A DNA stretch of 64,000 nucleotides from Dendrobium chrysotoxum (lineage: Eukaryota > Streptophyta > Magnoliopsida > Asparagales > Orchidaceae). Location: NCBI GenBank assembly GCA_019925795.1, contig CM034314.1, forward strand, positions 78,178,780 through 78,242,779, written 5' to 3'. The position numbers and the translations under genes are program-made. The notes below the pieces were generated by a model, which ran no database searches, was not told the DNA's origin, and saw nothing but the letters and a program-made list of their open reading frames with translations. Every line of letters begins with the position of its first letter. The stretch's first letter is position 1. Of this stretch, positions 44,901 through 51,899 are shown one piece after another.

Positions 44901-46904
44901 CCTTGTTAGTATCCTTATCCCATAATCATCCACCAAACAAATATGATTTTAAAGGTGATCCCTATAAGTTTAAGTGGTGGCTCCCGCCATATAGCATTTT
45001 ATCTAATACAAGGTTCAAGATGTGGCTCCCAAGGTGTAGCACTTTGTCCTGTATGACACTTCTCATCTTCTAGCTGGTATATTGTTTTGATACCATTTTG
45101 TAACGACCCAAACTCTTAACTATTGATGTATTATTCACTTTGACCTAATGACATCACAATTTTATCTCGTTAGTGTAACTTCCCAGAAAGTCATCAATTC
45201 TAGAATTGCTACCATACAAAGCTCACTTAACTTTGGAATTTCTAAATGAAATTTCAATCATTACACTAAAAGTCATCTCGATGTTTAAGAGTTTGATTTC
45301 ATTTTACTTAAAAGATTTCATATTATATTAGGATATTTATTTGTTTTTATTAATTTTCTTAACTTCTTACACATAGTTTCATATTATTAGTATATGTTGT
45401 GGCCAAATTTTATTATTGAATTACCTTACAATTTTTACTAAAAAAATCCTTCCAAATAAAAAAAATCTAATTTTGATTTGGTAACATTATTTTTTGGAAG
45501 TAATTTAGTGTTCCTCATTTGTTGAAATATGTATTCGTTATTACAAGATTATGGATCAATTAAGGATAGATCATTTCATCATACTTCAGTATATCTATCT
45601 TGAAATCTATCATAACTCATCGTAGTGGAACCTATATATCTATTTAAGCAAGCAATAATCATTATTTTCATTTCATCCACCCTTTCCAAAAAATTTCTTT
45701 TCAAACTATATTCTATTCTATCTTAAGGAGTACAAATAATAATTTATAAATGAAGTTCCTCAGATGAGTCGATATCCTTGGAATTTCATTTTCCATTTTC
45801 ATTTAGTTTCTTTCAAACGTATAATTTTCGTTCTAATAATACGGCAATGAATTCTTTACCCATCCCATTTACGGTAATAAAATCCATGTAGCAAATCATA
45901 GTTTTAATCCTAAATAGTGTATTTTTTGTGTGAGAAAACAATCAAAATAGTTCATCAACTCTTTATGAAAGATCAAAATAGTCTCCCGGTATGTTAAATA
46001 ACATTTTGGTCTCTCAATTCCTTAAATAAGAATTAAAATAGTCTCACTATGAGATTATTTTGATTCTTTTTTAAAGATTTGAGGGACGAAAATAATTCTT
46101 TAATATAGTTGGGGATTATTTTGATTCTTCATAAAAAGTAAGGGCGGCCTTTCGATGGCCCGGTTAGGAAAGTAGAGGTTTTAGATTTAACTTATGTTAA
46201 GAAGGTAGAAGTAGACCTAAAAAGACTTTGTTAGAAAATATTAGAAATGATCTTTCTTTATTAGATTTAAACGAGAATTTGACTTTTAAGAGGACACAAT
46301 GGAGAAAAAGGATTCATGTAGCCGACCCTACGTAGTGGGACAAAGACTTGTTGTTGTTGTTGTATAAAAAATAAGGGATAATTTTGGGTTTTTTTTTCAC
46401 ACATGACCTTTTTCTATTGAGCCAAGCTTTAGGCATGATTCTTAGCTCCAATTCTTGATTTCCAAATCTTCACCGCTATTGTGTTCGTCTGTGTTTTTTT
46501 TTTTCTTTTTTCAGTACTGCATATGGGATCACTTGAAAGAGATCGATTCAATGGAGCTGATCCGGTTGATGAACCTTGCAAGATTCATCTCTGAGATGCT
46601 CTCCTCCTTCTCCCTCTCCCTCTCGCTGCTTAAAACAGTCAATCTCATGGATCCATTGCAGCTCACCCCAAAAAGAATTATGCACTTCAGAATTCTTTTT
46701 GAGGCACTCTTCGAGAACACTGATGCCCTCATATGGAACGTATTCACCCGAGTGGCTGCTGCTCACGAGCTCGAATCTTTAAGAAACAGCCTTCTCTTCT
46801 TCATTAAGCAGTATGTGGTGACTGCAAATTCAGAAAAAACGCTTTCTCAGAAGTTCAGAATCGCAAAGAAAGCGCTTGATAATGCAGCTGGAGTTCTCAT
46901 GTAA
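16662..46904 (+). CDS. NOM1: NOM1/SGD1-type nucleolar MIF4G-MA3 protein, 3' eight exons
   Basis: The family (human NOM1, yeast Sgd1) acts in the nucleolus with an eIF4A-type DEAD-box helicase in making 18S rRNA (family knowledge). Exons at 16662-16761, 19068-19153, 22549-22631, 22828-22961, 23039-23140, 23428-23721, 23823-23945 and 46515-46904 join in frame and all have GT-AG borders. They give 436 codons and a stop. The first four exons encode the end of the MIF4G domain (FVAGMACLVGIDFSAKLL). Exon 5 has the basic block ICDIKNNKKRSKEDPAHH and exon 6 has LLDPQKKGQWWHSGE. The MA3 domain runs from ARRAIFCIIMSGEDYIDSFE in exon 6 to the last exon. The N-terminal half is outside the window or beyond recognition. 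No in-frame stop was found, so the gene looks functional, provided the 22.6-kb last intron is spliced. Confidence 0.9.
19068..19153 (+). CDS. NOM1: NOM1 exon b
   Basis: Acceptor TTTTCAG and donor AG|GTATGC. It encodes DEYHKGDSLSLRNLTLLLCH and then LYMFGVCA, with two bases of a codon completed by exon c. It continues the MIF4G helices. Confidence 0.88.
19866..20605. mobile_element. Non-autonomous DNA transposon-like repeat in intron b-c
   Basis: The ends are imperfect inverted repeats: GTGTTGTCAAGG at the left and the complement of CCTTTAACAACAC at the right. Next to them are subterminal GGTGCTAGGTGCC and GGCGCCTAGCC blocks. The interior is AT-rich and non-coding. Ends of this GTGTTGTTAAAGGC type are widespread in plants, and I infer a hAT-like origin. 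No clear target duplication was found. Confidence 0.45.
21291..21772 (+). mobile_element. LINE (RTE-like) 3' fragment
   Basis: A 5'-truncated copy of the same 3' end as at 1-572. It keeps LRLVGHIKRR, KKGRGRPKKTWLDNIRNG and a (TTG)n tail near 21752-21772. Several small deletions break the frame. It lies in the intron between exons b and c. Confidence 0.85.
22215..22323 (-). mobile_element. 109-bp LINE 3' tail with 15-bp target duplication
   Basis: The complement of the LINE terminus: an ACAACGACAACA tail followed by the tail-proximal TATCCCACTACGTGG block. It is flanked by the 15-bp repeat TGTTCATTCATACAA at 22200-22214 and 22324-22338. It is therefore a real, very short retroposition event. 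Confidence 0.85.
22549..22631 (+). CDS. NOM1: NOM1 exon c
   Basis: Acceptor TTGTGCAG and donor T|GTTAGT. It encodes DILFDLLDVLNKRLTELDVS and then TILTMLQ. The split TGT codon joins exon d to give QCCGMKLRGDDP. Confidence 0.9.
22828..22961 (+). CDS. NOM1: NOM1 exon d
   Basis: Acceptor TTGAATAG and donor AGG|GTATGA. It encodes CGMKLRGDDPISMKCFVVTI and then QNRVNELKSDKS, the end of the MIF4G region. Confidence 0.9.
23039..23140 (+). CDS. NOM1: NOM1 exon e
   Basis: Acceptor ATCTGCAG and donor AAG|GTTATT. It encodes MEFMLETICDIKNNKKRSKE and then DPAHHMRIKKWLQK. The Lys-rich stretch is highly conserved in this family. Confidence 0.92.
23428..23721 (+). CDS. NOM1: NOM1 exon f (linker and start of MA3)
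   Basis: 98 codons. The inter-domain linker includes RGLTWSKLLDPQKKGQWWHS. The MA3 start (RMNTDARRAIFCIIMSGED, YIDSFEKILRLDLSGKK) follows. MA3 domains bind eIF4A-type helicases. Confidence 0.93.
23823..23945 (+). CDS. NOM1: NOM1 exon g (MA3)
   Basis: 41 codons, DREIMRVLIDCCLQEKVFNK and then YYTVLASKFCSHDKNHKFTLQ, in phase 0 on both sides. Its donor LQ|GTGTGT opens the 22.6-kb last intron. Confidence 0.93.
24330..25282. mobile_element. TIR-bearing non-autonomous DNA element, copy 1
   Basis: The left end GGTTATGAAAACCGGTACGGAC matches in inverted form the right end ACCGCCCAGTCCGGTCC ... TTTTTAAAACC. The interior is AT-rich and non-coding. Its right three quarters are closely repeated at about 47870-48727 beyond the gene, so it is a dispersed family. 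I see no transposase and no convincing target duplication. Confidence 0.6.
25716..27458 (+). mobile_element. Truncated gypsy: integrase C-terminus plus 3' LTR
   Basis: From about 25716 the plus strand encodes the integrase tail of the chromovirus family (SEIVYGFKPRQPLDLIPMC, MVRIRPERFPQGTVKKLHAK, NINPSFNIEDLVAYEGPDF; one in-frame TGA). At about 26157 it changes abruptly to LTR-type sequence, so the chromodomain and polypurine tract are deleted. The LTR ends GTCCTATATTA at 27458, directly against LINE sequence, and resembles element 2's LTR. The 5' LTR, gag and most of pol are absent. Confidence 0.85.
27459..28391 (-). pseudogene. LINE ORF 5' part: leader and APE-type endonuclease
   Basis: Minus-strand frames at 28173-28391 (PGSDALYGLNTVTSVQGPL, ending KLVYETKIRTGT) and 27834-28022 (GVGVIIDISLKDNVIKIKRI) match the N-terminal endonuclease half of the LINE. 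The APE-type endonuclease nicks target DNA for target-primed reverse transcription. Stops separate the blocks. This is the only copy here that keeps the LINE 5' end. Confidence 0.8.
28486..30440. other. Intron DNA, AT-rich, with a (TA)n tract
   Basis: This belongs to the last NOM1 intron. Apart from the dinucleotide tract, I see no gene or recognisable element. The frames at 29224-29424 and 29987-30196 are spurious. Confidence 0.5.
29868..29934. repeat. (TA)n microsatellite
   Basis: An uninterrupted alternating TA run of about 65 bases. Confidence 0.95.
30446..32290 (-). repeat. 3' LTR of element 2
   Basis: 1,845 bp, TGATGTAGGAC to GTCCTCATCA. On the minus strand a TATA-like TATTTATAGG (about 32080) marks the likely LTR promoter. 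The open frames listed across it are repeated identically in the other LTR and are not genes. Confidence 0.94.
32209..33591 (-). pseudogene. Element 2 integrase with chromodomain
   Basis: A 460-codon minus-strand frame holds the zinc-binding half (YRFFWPSLKRDIGRL, CHTCQLAKQRK) and the D,D-E core: VVVDRFSKMAHF, SDRDVKL and TDSQTEVVNRSV. After it come the GPY-like region RIRPERFPQGTVMKLHAK and the chromodomain (RRRYLIRCKGK, EDTWLDRDEL). All three catalytic acids are present, unlike element 1. The Trp normally found in YLIRWKG is Cys. The HARG start of the zinc-binding part lies upstream in another frame. A frameshift at the polypurine tract alters the extreme C-terminus. The frame at 32136-32387 carries the LTR-encoded tail seen in element 1. 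Confidence 0.9.
33649..34548 (-). pseudogene. Element 2 RNase H and connection domain
   Basis: Frames 33949-34437 and 33649-33861 carry FHGLATFYRRFIRNFSTIVS, then GDASGVGIGGVLSQEGHPVA, FSEKLNDIRQRYSTYDKEFY and FSDHKALRYINSQKKLNARH. RNase H removes the RNA strand during reverse transcription. A CGA-to-TGA change ends the frame after ARHG. Element 1 still has CGA at that position. Confidence 0.88.
34548..35060 (-). pseudogene. Element 2 reverse transcriptase
   Basis: 170 codons with DELLQRGFIKESLSPCTVPA, MCVDSRAINKITVKYRFPIP, FSKIDLKSGYHQIRIRPGDE, MPFGLSNAPSTFMRI and the active site VIVYFDDILIY. It is intact through the catalytic core. A small indel near 34550-34560 then breaks the thumb region. 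Confidence 0.92.
35175..36701 (-). pseudogene. Element 2 gag-protease
   Basis: A 508-codon frame with the capsid-type block VDAPTFDGTLNPQLFLDWIK, then QFWSNLESLRESRNEYPITD, a Ser/Pro/Thr-rich linker and the CCHC knuckle CFRCQGYGHIASQC (about 35949-35991). An acidic stretch follows, and then the aspartic protease with DSGSCINAVSSS and later ILLGRPWIFDNDVHIYG. It is the longest intact open frame in the element. The N-terminal 80 codons of gag are in a separate frame (36750-36989). Confidence 0.92.
36750..36989 (-). pseudogene. Element 2 gag N-terminus
   Basis: Starts MDPEQIGRTLDLLVGQMNAM, the same start as in element 1. It has a probable coiled-coil (heptad-like QQLKENQADLADFRRATTDR) and ends at a stop shortly before the main gag frame. 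Confidence 0.85.
37335..37349 (-). other. Primer-binding site of element 2
   Basis: Minus-strand TGGTATCAGAGCATG lies two bases inside the 5' LTR and is complementary to initiator tRNA-Met. Confidence 0.88.
37352..39188 (-). repeat. 5' LTR of element 2
   Basis: 1,837 bp and nearly identical to 30446-32290. The differences are a few substitutions, short deletions in the G-rich part (around 38640-38760) and single-base changes. It ends CCTCATCA, followed by the duplication GTGAT. Confidence 0.94.
39194..40580. other. Intron DNA with a short degenerate tandem repeat
   Basis: No gene was seen. At about 40262-40395, a unit around TTCGATTGAGATTTGTATTG ... AACACGACCATAATCGG is repeated once with changes. 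At about 40430-40580 lies sequence that is repeated after the LINE at 43397-43600. Confidence 0.5.
40601..41773 (+). pseudogene. LINE endonuclease domain
   Basis: A 390-codon frame of the exonuclease-endonuclease-phosphatase (APE) type: the CIQETKW motif near the start, GVGVIIDKSLKDNV, IINIISAYAPQVGLDM, IFIGGDLNGHVGREINDF (the GDxN catalytic motif), and YSKTQIDYFLIRK ending in CTQHRLLVLDF (the H of the catalytic His). It nicks DNA to prime reverse transcription. A frameshift at 41739-41773 separates it from the RT frame. Confidence 0.9.
41739..42698 (+). pseudogene. LINE reverse transcriptase domain
   Basis: 319 codons with the non-LTR RT series: KCGKAVGPDDIPIEMCKCLG, WRMSVLIPIYKNKGD, NYRGIKLMCHTLKLWERVME, QFGFMPGRSTMEAIHLLRGL, MIFIDLEKAYDKVPREVLWR, SVGLHQGSALSPYLFALVMD and the active site MLFADDIFLVDKT. 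All catalytic Asp residues are present. A second frameshift at 42691-42698 passes to the C-terminal frame. Confidence 0.92.
42691..43365 (+). pseudogene. LINE RT C-terminal region
   Basis: 224 codons with SKTEYMECNFSSN, RFRYLGSIVQSDGEIDGDV, LKGKFYKMVVRPAMLYGAEC, RLRWFGHIKRRPSDDPVRKV and KKGRGRPKKTWLENIRNDLS. This region is the part most often kept in the truncated copies at 1-572, 21291-21772 and 46145-46363. Confidence 0.88.
43397..44439. repeat. Degenerate tandem repeat and TG/CA-rich low-complexity DNA
   Basis: A block with TCACGCTCGTCGGGGCTCAT (about 43640) recurs as TCACGCTTGTCGGGGCC about 147 bp later (about 43787). It is followed by about 600 bp dominated by ATGTAT, TGCATG and CACA-type words. 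The open frames across it (for example 43945-44307) are compositional accidents rich in Cys, His and Tyr. Confidence 0.6.
44440..44507 (+). mobile_element. 68-bp LINE tail
   Basis: Only the last part of the LINE: ACAATGGAGAAAAAGGATCC, then ATGTAGCCGACCCC and a decayed TTGATGTTGTTG tail running into T. Confidence 0.8.
44560..44860. other. CpG-rich island-like segment, no identified gene
   Basis: About 300 bp with many CG dinucleotides (TCGCCGTCGTCGTTCGCCC, ATTCGCGCGTG, TCGATCGACGAC) inside an AT-rich intron. The frame 44578-44811 has no recognisable homology. It could be part of an unidentified LTR or a retained gene fragment. Confidence 0.45.
44861..45940. other. Intron DNA; possible old LTR edge at about 45102
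   Basis: TTTTGATACCATTTTGTAACGACCC at about 45090-45112 looks like a minus-strand primer-site remnant (ATGGTATCAA) followed by an LTR start (TGTAACG). I could not find the partner LTR, so this is tentative. The rest is AT-rich. Confidence 0.35.
45943..46398. mobile_element. Foldback MITE interrupted by a LINE
   Basis: The arms are TTTATGAAAGATCAAAATAG at the left and the complementary TTTTGATTCTTCATAAAAAG at the right. The centre has ATAGTCTCACTATGAGATTATT. The same family is uninterrupted at 51696-51899. The right arm is split by the LINE fragment at 46145-46363. Confidence 0.65.
46145..46363 (+). mobile_element. LINE (RTE-like) 3' fragment with 14-bp target duplication
   Basis: Encodes the RPFDGPVRKVEVLDLTYV-type C-terminus with small indels and ends in a (TTG)n tail. 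It is flanked by ATAAAAAGTAAGGG (46131-46144) and ATAAAAAATAAGGG (46364-46377), a duplication with one mismatch. It sits about 150 bp before the last NOM1 exon. Confidence 0.85.
46515..46904 (+). CDS. NOM1: NOM1 last exon (end of MA3, stop)
   Basis: The acceptor is a T-rich run ending TTTTTTCAG. The 129 codons plus TAA open with YCIWDHLKEIDSMELIRLMN and close with KKALDNAAGVLM. The joined exon g/h reading FTLQ|YCIWDHLKE fits the family without a gap, which ties this exon to those 22.6 kb upstream. An AATGAA near 46990 could act as a poly(A) signal. Confidence 0.93.
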   Translation, partial: YCIWDHLKEIDSMELIRLMNLARFISEMLSSFSLSLSLLKTVNLMDPLQLTPKRIMHFRILFEALFENTDALIWNVFTRVAAAHELESLRNSLLFFIKQYVVTANSEKTLSQKFRIAKKALDNAAGVLM

Positions 46905-47189
46905 CTTATTTTTTCTTGTCCCATTTTTGGTGCACTTAGGTTTCTAATGTTAGGATCGCTGTATTTCCTGTTCTGGTTTAGTAACTTATGAATGAAGCAT
47001 AGAGAAAACGCTGTATTTCCTATTATTATTATTATTTTTTTAAATTAAAAGATTGCTGCTAAAATATTCAGTTTATGCTAATTAGTTTTGAACAATTTCT
47101 TTAATTTCCACTGCTGGAATTCCTCTACTTTTTTTTTCCCCTTTTTTTGTTTTTGGCAAAAATACAAAATTTATATAAAACTTCGGTCA

Positions 47190-47490
47190 TCCAATGATCC
47201 GGTTTGAAGGGTAGATGTATTAGATCCATCCTATATATGTAGTAGCTCACTTTGATACCAACAAAGAGGTTTTGGGTTTGAAATCTTTATATCTGATGTG
47301 CGTGTGAGTTTGTCTTAATAGGCTCAAAAGTTAAAAAAGAAGATACGTCTTATGTTAAGAGGCAAGCGGTAGATCTTTAGTTTATTTTTTATTAGATTTA
47401 ATGAGAATTTAACTCTTAATCGGATATAATGGAGAAAAAAATTAATGTAGTAGATCCCATATTGTAAGATAAAAGGCTTCATATTTTATG
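47190..47490 (+). mobile_element. Heavily decayed LINE 3' end
   Basis: Recognisable pieces are GGGTAGATGTATTAGAT, ATTAGATTTAATGAGAATTT and ATAATGGAGAAAAAAATTAA, in the order of the LINE 3' end. About 90 bp of unrelated sequence interrupts them. It is the most diverged LINE copy here, just 3' of the NOM1 gene. Confidence 0.6.
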
Positions 47491-47869
47491 TGAGAATATA
47501 AGAAAAATAAAAATAATTGTTTTTGCAAATGACATTTTATGAAGGCTTGAAAAGTACATTTCCATGCAAATTAAATTCACTTGAGATCATCCTAGCTATT
47601 TACATAATGGAAAAAGTTTGGGTCAAATAATAATTTCATAATCATTAAACTTATTTAAAAAAAATCTGCAATATAAATCTTGATCAATTAACCATATAAT
47701 ATATTGAAATTAAATTAATTAAATAGTTTGACTAATGCTTTTTTTGTGACGATTTTTTTATTGCTTTATAAAACAACTTTTTAATATAAAAATTTTTTGA
47801 ATTGAAAATTTTTAATTAGAAAGTAGTAAGAAAGCTATTCTGATTTAAATTTAATAAAAAATTAGTTTC

Positions 47870-48727
47870 AATTAATGTTATAAATTTAATATAATTTATT
47901 ATTAATTTATGTTATTCATTTAGATATAATTTACACCTATAAATTATATGTTAAATTCATATTATAAATTTATATTTATAAATTATTAAGATTAGATAGT
48001 TTATTATTAATAAATAAATAATTTTTATATTATAGAAATAATATATAAAATATATAATTTATTTAATATTATTAATTTAAAATAAATGCTATTCACATCA
48101 TAAAAATTTTATTTAAAAAATTTGTTTTAAAATATATAATATATGTTGTAAATTTAAGAAGTAAGAATTTCAACTTAAGCTTCATTTGGTGCGGCTTTCT
48201 TTATGCTTTCTAAAACAACTTTTTTGTAAAAAAATTCATTAAACTAAAAAAAAATTGTATCAAAAAGCTGCTTTAAAAAGCAGTAAGAAAATAATTCCAA
48301 ACGAAGCCTTATTTAGTCCCACCTCACTTGGGAACTTTCTTTTAGTAATTTTTATATTGCTTTTTGAGTTTAGATGAGATAAGAACTCACATAGAGTGAT
48401 GTAACTATGTGAAATATTTAATTAGAATTTTCATTAAAAAATAAGCAATATAAATTTAAATTAATATATTAAATTACAAATATTATTTAATATTTTATTC
48501 TTAATATGTTAAATTAATTTATTTAATTATTTAAATAATTCAGAAATTGAACAGGCCTGTTCAAGGGAACCAGGATCGGTTCATCGGTTTGTTGGTTGAA
48601 CTGACAGTTCTAGCCAGTCCAGCCCAGTTTGATGGAGAAAATATTTTCAGGATGAACTAGACCAACCTTAAGACCGGTTCACTGTTGAATCGGTCCGACC
48701 GGCCGATTCAATCCGATTTTTAAAACC
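47870..48727. mobile_element. TIR-bearing non-autonomous DNA element, copy 2
   Basis: Co-linear with about 24590-25282: the AT-rich interior, then GGATCGGTTCATCGG ... CGGTCCGACCGGCCG and the end GATTTTTAAAACC. The left terminus could not be placed. A 131-bp MITE (48178-48308) interrupts it. Confidence 0.6.
48178..48308. mobile_element. Tourist-like MITE, 131 bp
   Basis: Terminal inverted repeats AGCTTCATTTGG and CCAAACGAAGCC, with TTA on both sides (48175-48177 and 48309-48311). The related element at 24590-25282 shows the empty site (TTCAACTTATTTAG at about 24870), so the insertion and its 3-bp duplication are demonstrated. TTA/TAA duplications are typical of PIF/Harbinger elements. The interior is a hairpin of TTTAAAAAGCAGTAAG-type words. 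Confidence 0.85.
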
Positions 48728-48851
48728 TTGTTTTTTTTTTTTCATATGAAAAGAATATATATATTAATGATTACACTGATCGATTAATGGAAAAAATTAT
48801 CATTTTGCATTCATATTCATTGAGTAAATTTGGTCAGGTCATCGTCACTTA

Positions 48852-48968
48852 GGCTTCATTTCGTTTAGGACAATTTTCTTACTACTTTGTAAAACAATTT
48901 TTTAGTAAATTTTTTTTTACTAAAAAATTGCTTTAGAAAATAGTAATAAAGCTATTTCAAATGTAGCC
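48852..48968. mobile_element. Tourist-like MITE, second copy
   Basis: GGCTTCATTTCGTTTAGG at the left and CTATTTCAAATGTAGCC at the right, flanked by TTA at 48849-48851 and 48969-48971. It shares the TTTGTAAAACAA ... TTGCTTTAGAAAATAGTAA hairpin with the 131-bp copy. A third, degenerate relative may lie at about 47725-47835. Confidence 0.78.
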
Positions 48969-48971
48969 TTA

Positions 48972-51690
48972 GAATTCGATTTCACCAAATCATCTATCTT
49001 GAATCAGCTCAAGTATTATATAATCTGAAATTTGTCAAGTCTTGAGTTGCAAAAATGCTCAACTTTGCCTTGAGCTAAGACTTATGAAGTCGACACAAAG
49101 ATTGACTCTACTTAACCCTAGTAGCAAGCTATTGAACTCAACTCAAAAGATTCTTGAAGTAGCTTGCTAATTAGACTATTGACTTGTAAAAGTCTGGCTA
49201 CTCATTCATAATACTCATGACAAGGCTTTTTATTTTATGAGGAGAACTTGTACAAGGTATTGCTCCTCAATATGAAACCCATTTGAAGTTCTCACAAAAT
49301 GTACAACTAACAACCATAATTGCTTGATACAATATTACTTATACCATGTCTATTCCAAGTATTTTTCAGATTATTTTCTTATGCAGCCATTATGAGCCAA
49401 TGATAATGACTTACACCTATGAAGAGGGAGTCATTGATCAGATATGGACAAGACATAATCTTGTACATGGGTTAGAATCATGCCTCTAATAACACTAAAA
49501 TCTACTTACGATTTTTTTTTTCTCAAATTTTCTTTTCTTTTTTCCCCCTCTTCATTTAGGACCAATATGTGGTTATAGTAGAATTTTGATGTTTTGCCAA
49601 CCGTTGCCTGCAACAGCTCATTGCCTCTCGCTATTGCTTGATGACTCTTATTGTTACTGATATCCACTCATCGCTACTTATTGTCAAAGGCATATTACTA
49701 TTCACATAACCACAATTTGCTATTGCTCATCGCATTTATTGCAACAAGTTATCACCCATCACCTTTGTTGCATATAGTTAGAGAAGGTGGGATTATATAT
49801 CATAATGCTTTAGGCTATAGAAGCTATTTACCTAATGCTTGCATTGGACACTTCATCTATCCTTGCTCTCCCCATTTTTTTTGGCGATAAGAGAATATCC
49901 TTTTGTGTGTAAACAACCCAAAATTTTCTAATAATGTAGGAAATATTTTAAAAGTGAGGGTATTATTTACCCTAATGTTTGAGTTGTAACAATAGAAGGG
50001 TCGTAGTAATATAATATCATAAACTTTTTAGATAATGCATTTTCACATTATATTTAATGAATCTTATTCCAATGCATTGAATAAATACAAATTATATGTC
50101 TGCCCAACACCCAAAAAACCTCTCTTTATCATTAATAACATACTCCACTATTAACTTAAACCACTTAATAGGATCTATCTTTTTTTTTTTGCTTCATAAT
50201 CTCAAAATTTATTTATCTATAGTGTTGATTATAAGTGTCATCCATGATAATAATATTTGACCAACATATTTTGGAGAAAATCTAGAATTGCTCCTTTATT
50301 AAAAAGAAAAATGCATATATGACTTGCAAAATAATAGGTTGTATTATAAATAATATTATATTGCTATAGAATATGATATCACTATAATCATCTGATACTA
50401 GCATTATACTTGTTGCCTTGCTATCTAACAAAGTAGTAGGTGTATTTAGTTGTTGAAATAAAGTGGTGTTACTTCTTCCTACTATAATTTTTCTTTCTTT
50501 TGAGTTGTTTATAATCTCTATTATGCAAGATTTAAAACAAGATAACTATTCTTCATCAATTTGGGTGAAGAGGATCAATGATATATAGATCCAATAATTT
50601 ATACTTCTTGTTAGATGGTTTTGTGAAATCTTCAGCTAAATAATTCTTATTTTACTCAAGCTTCCTCTTAAATTAAACTATTTTTACATCATGTTTATTT
50701 ACAATATCAACCTTTTGTATATCATCTCTATTTATATCTAAACTTTTTATGCATTCTCTTTATTTATAATCCTGATACATAGAGCACTATCTCAATTCTC
50801 CATTTACAACATTCTCATTAGTCTTTGTATGATTGCTTAATTTATTATGATAGCTCACCTAGGTAACAAATTTTTTATTTTATTTATATGTACAAATTCA
50901 ATCAGAGCATCCAAATTATGCTCAATTTCAATTTGAATATTCTTGAATTATCTAATTACCGCAAACGTTTATAGTTGATAGAAGGAGGGCATGAACTCAT
51001 ATTGATCCTTTCCTTTAGGCACCTCCTCTTGTGTTTTCTTAGATTGACTACCACACCCTTTAATAAAATATACGATGGTTTCTTTCTTCATCAAAATCTT
51101 AATTAGGAGAGAATAATAAGCAATATGTCTAATTGACTTATAGAAGTTTTTCTCTTCTTCTTTGTCCACCAATTTAGGGTTAACTATCACCTACCAAAAA
51201 AGAATACAATGTAACATTCATAATTAGTTCCTAGTATTAATTAATAAAATCTAGCATTTAAAATAAATAACATGCATATGATTTGAATCATTATTGAAGG
51301 GAAATGACAAAAAAATTTACTTTTGAGTACTTTATTGCTTTTTGGCTTAGTATTCTAGGAGATTTATCTCCAAGAAATTGTGCACATGTTACCCCTAGCT
51401 TTTGGATAGTTTCATAAGCCCAATATGTTGCAATGGTGTGGAAAATCCATAAATAATACGCAAGATTGGGGTTTTCTTTCCTATCATCTTCTCAACCTTT
51501 AGGGTTGTAGATCATACCCTTGTCAAGCCTCTCAAGTGTTCTCTCTCATAACATTATTCCCCATGAGTATGCAAAACATTTCCCAACTTCATCAAACTTT
51601 GTTATCATCTCAATAATGCAACACTATTTCTCTCATGATTTAGGAGCAATCCACCAACAACATAACACAAATCTAATTGTAAAAGAGAAA
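48972..51690. other. AT-rich intergenic DNA
   Basis: No exon-like coding signal was found. The frames at 49651-49890, 50969-51190 and 51520-51711 are short and low in complexity. Confidence 0.5.
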
Positions 51691-51695
51691 AAGAC

Positions 51696-51899
51696 TCAAA
51701 TGATCCATTGATTATTTATGAAAGACCACAATATCCGCAACTATATTAAAGGATCATTTTGATCCCTTGAGTCTTTAGAAATATTCTCATAATGAGACTA
51801 TTTTGATTCCTTTTTAAAAAGTAGGGGGACCAAAATGAACATTTAATATAGTTGGTGACTATTTTAGTCTTTCATAAAGAGTCAATAGATCATTTTGAT
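51696..51899. mobile_element. Foldback MITE, uninterrupted copy
   Basis: Roughly 30-bp inverted ends: TGATCCATTGATTATTTATG at the left, the complement of CATAAAGAGTCAATAGATCA at the right. The short hairpin interior (TAATATAGTTGGTGACTATT) is shared with the copy at 45943-46398. Confidence 0.72.
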
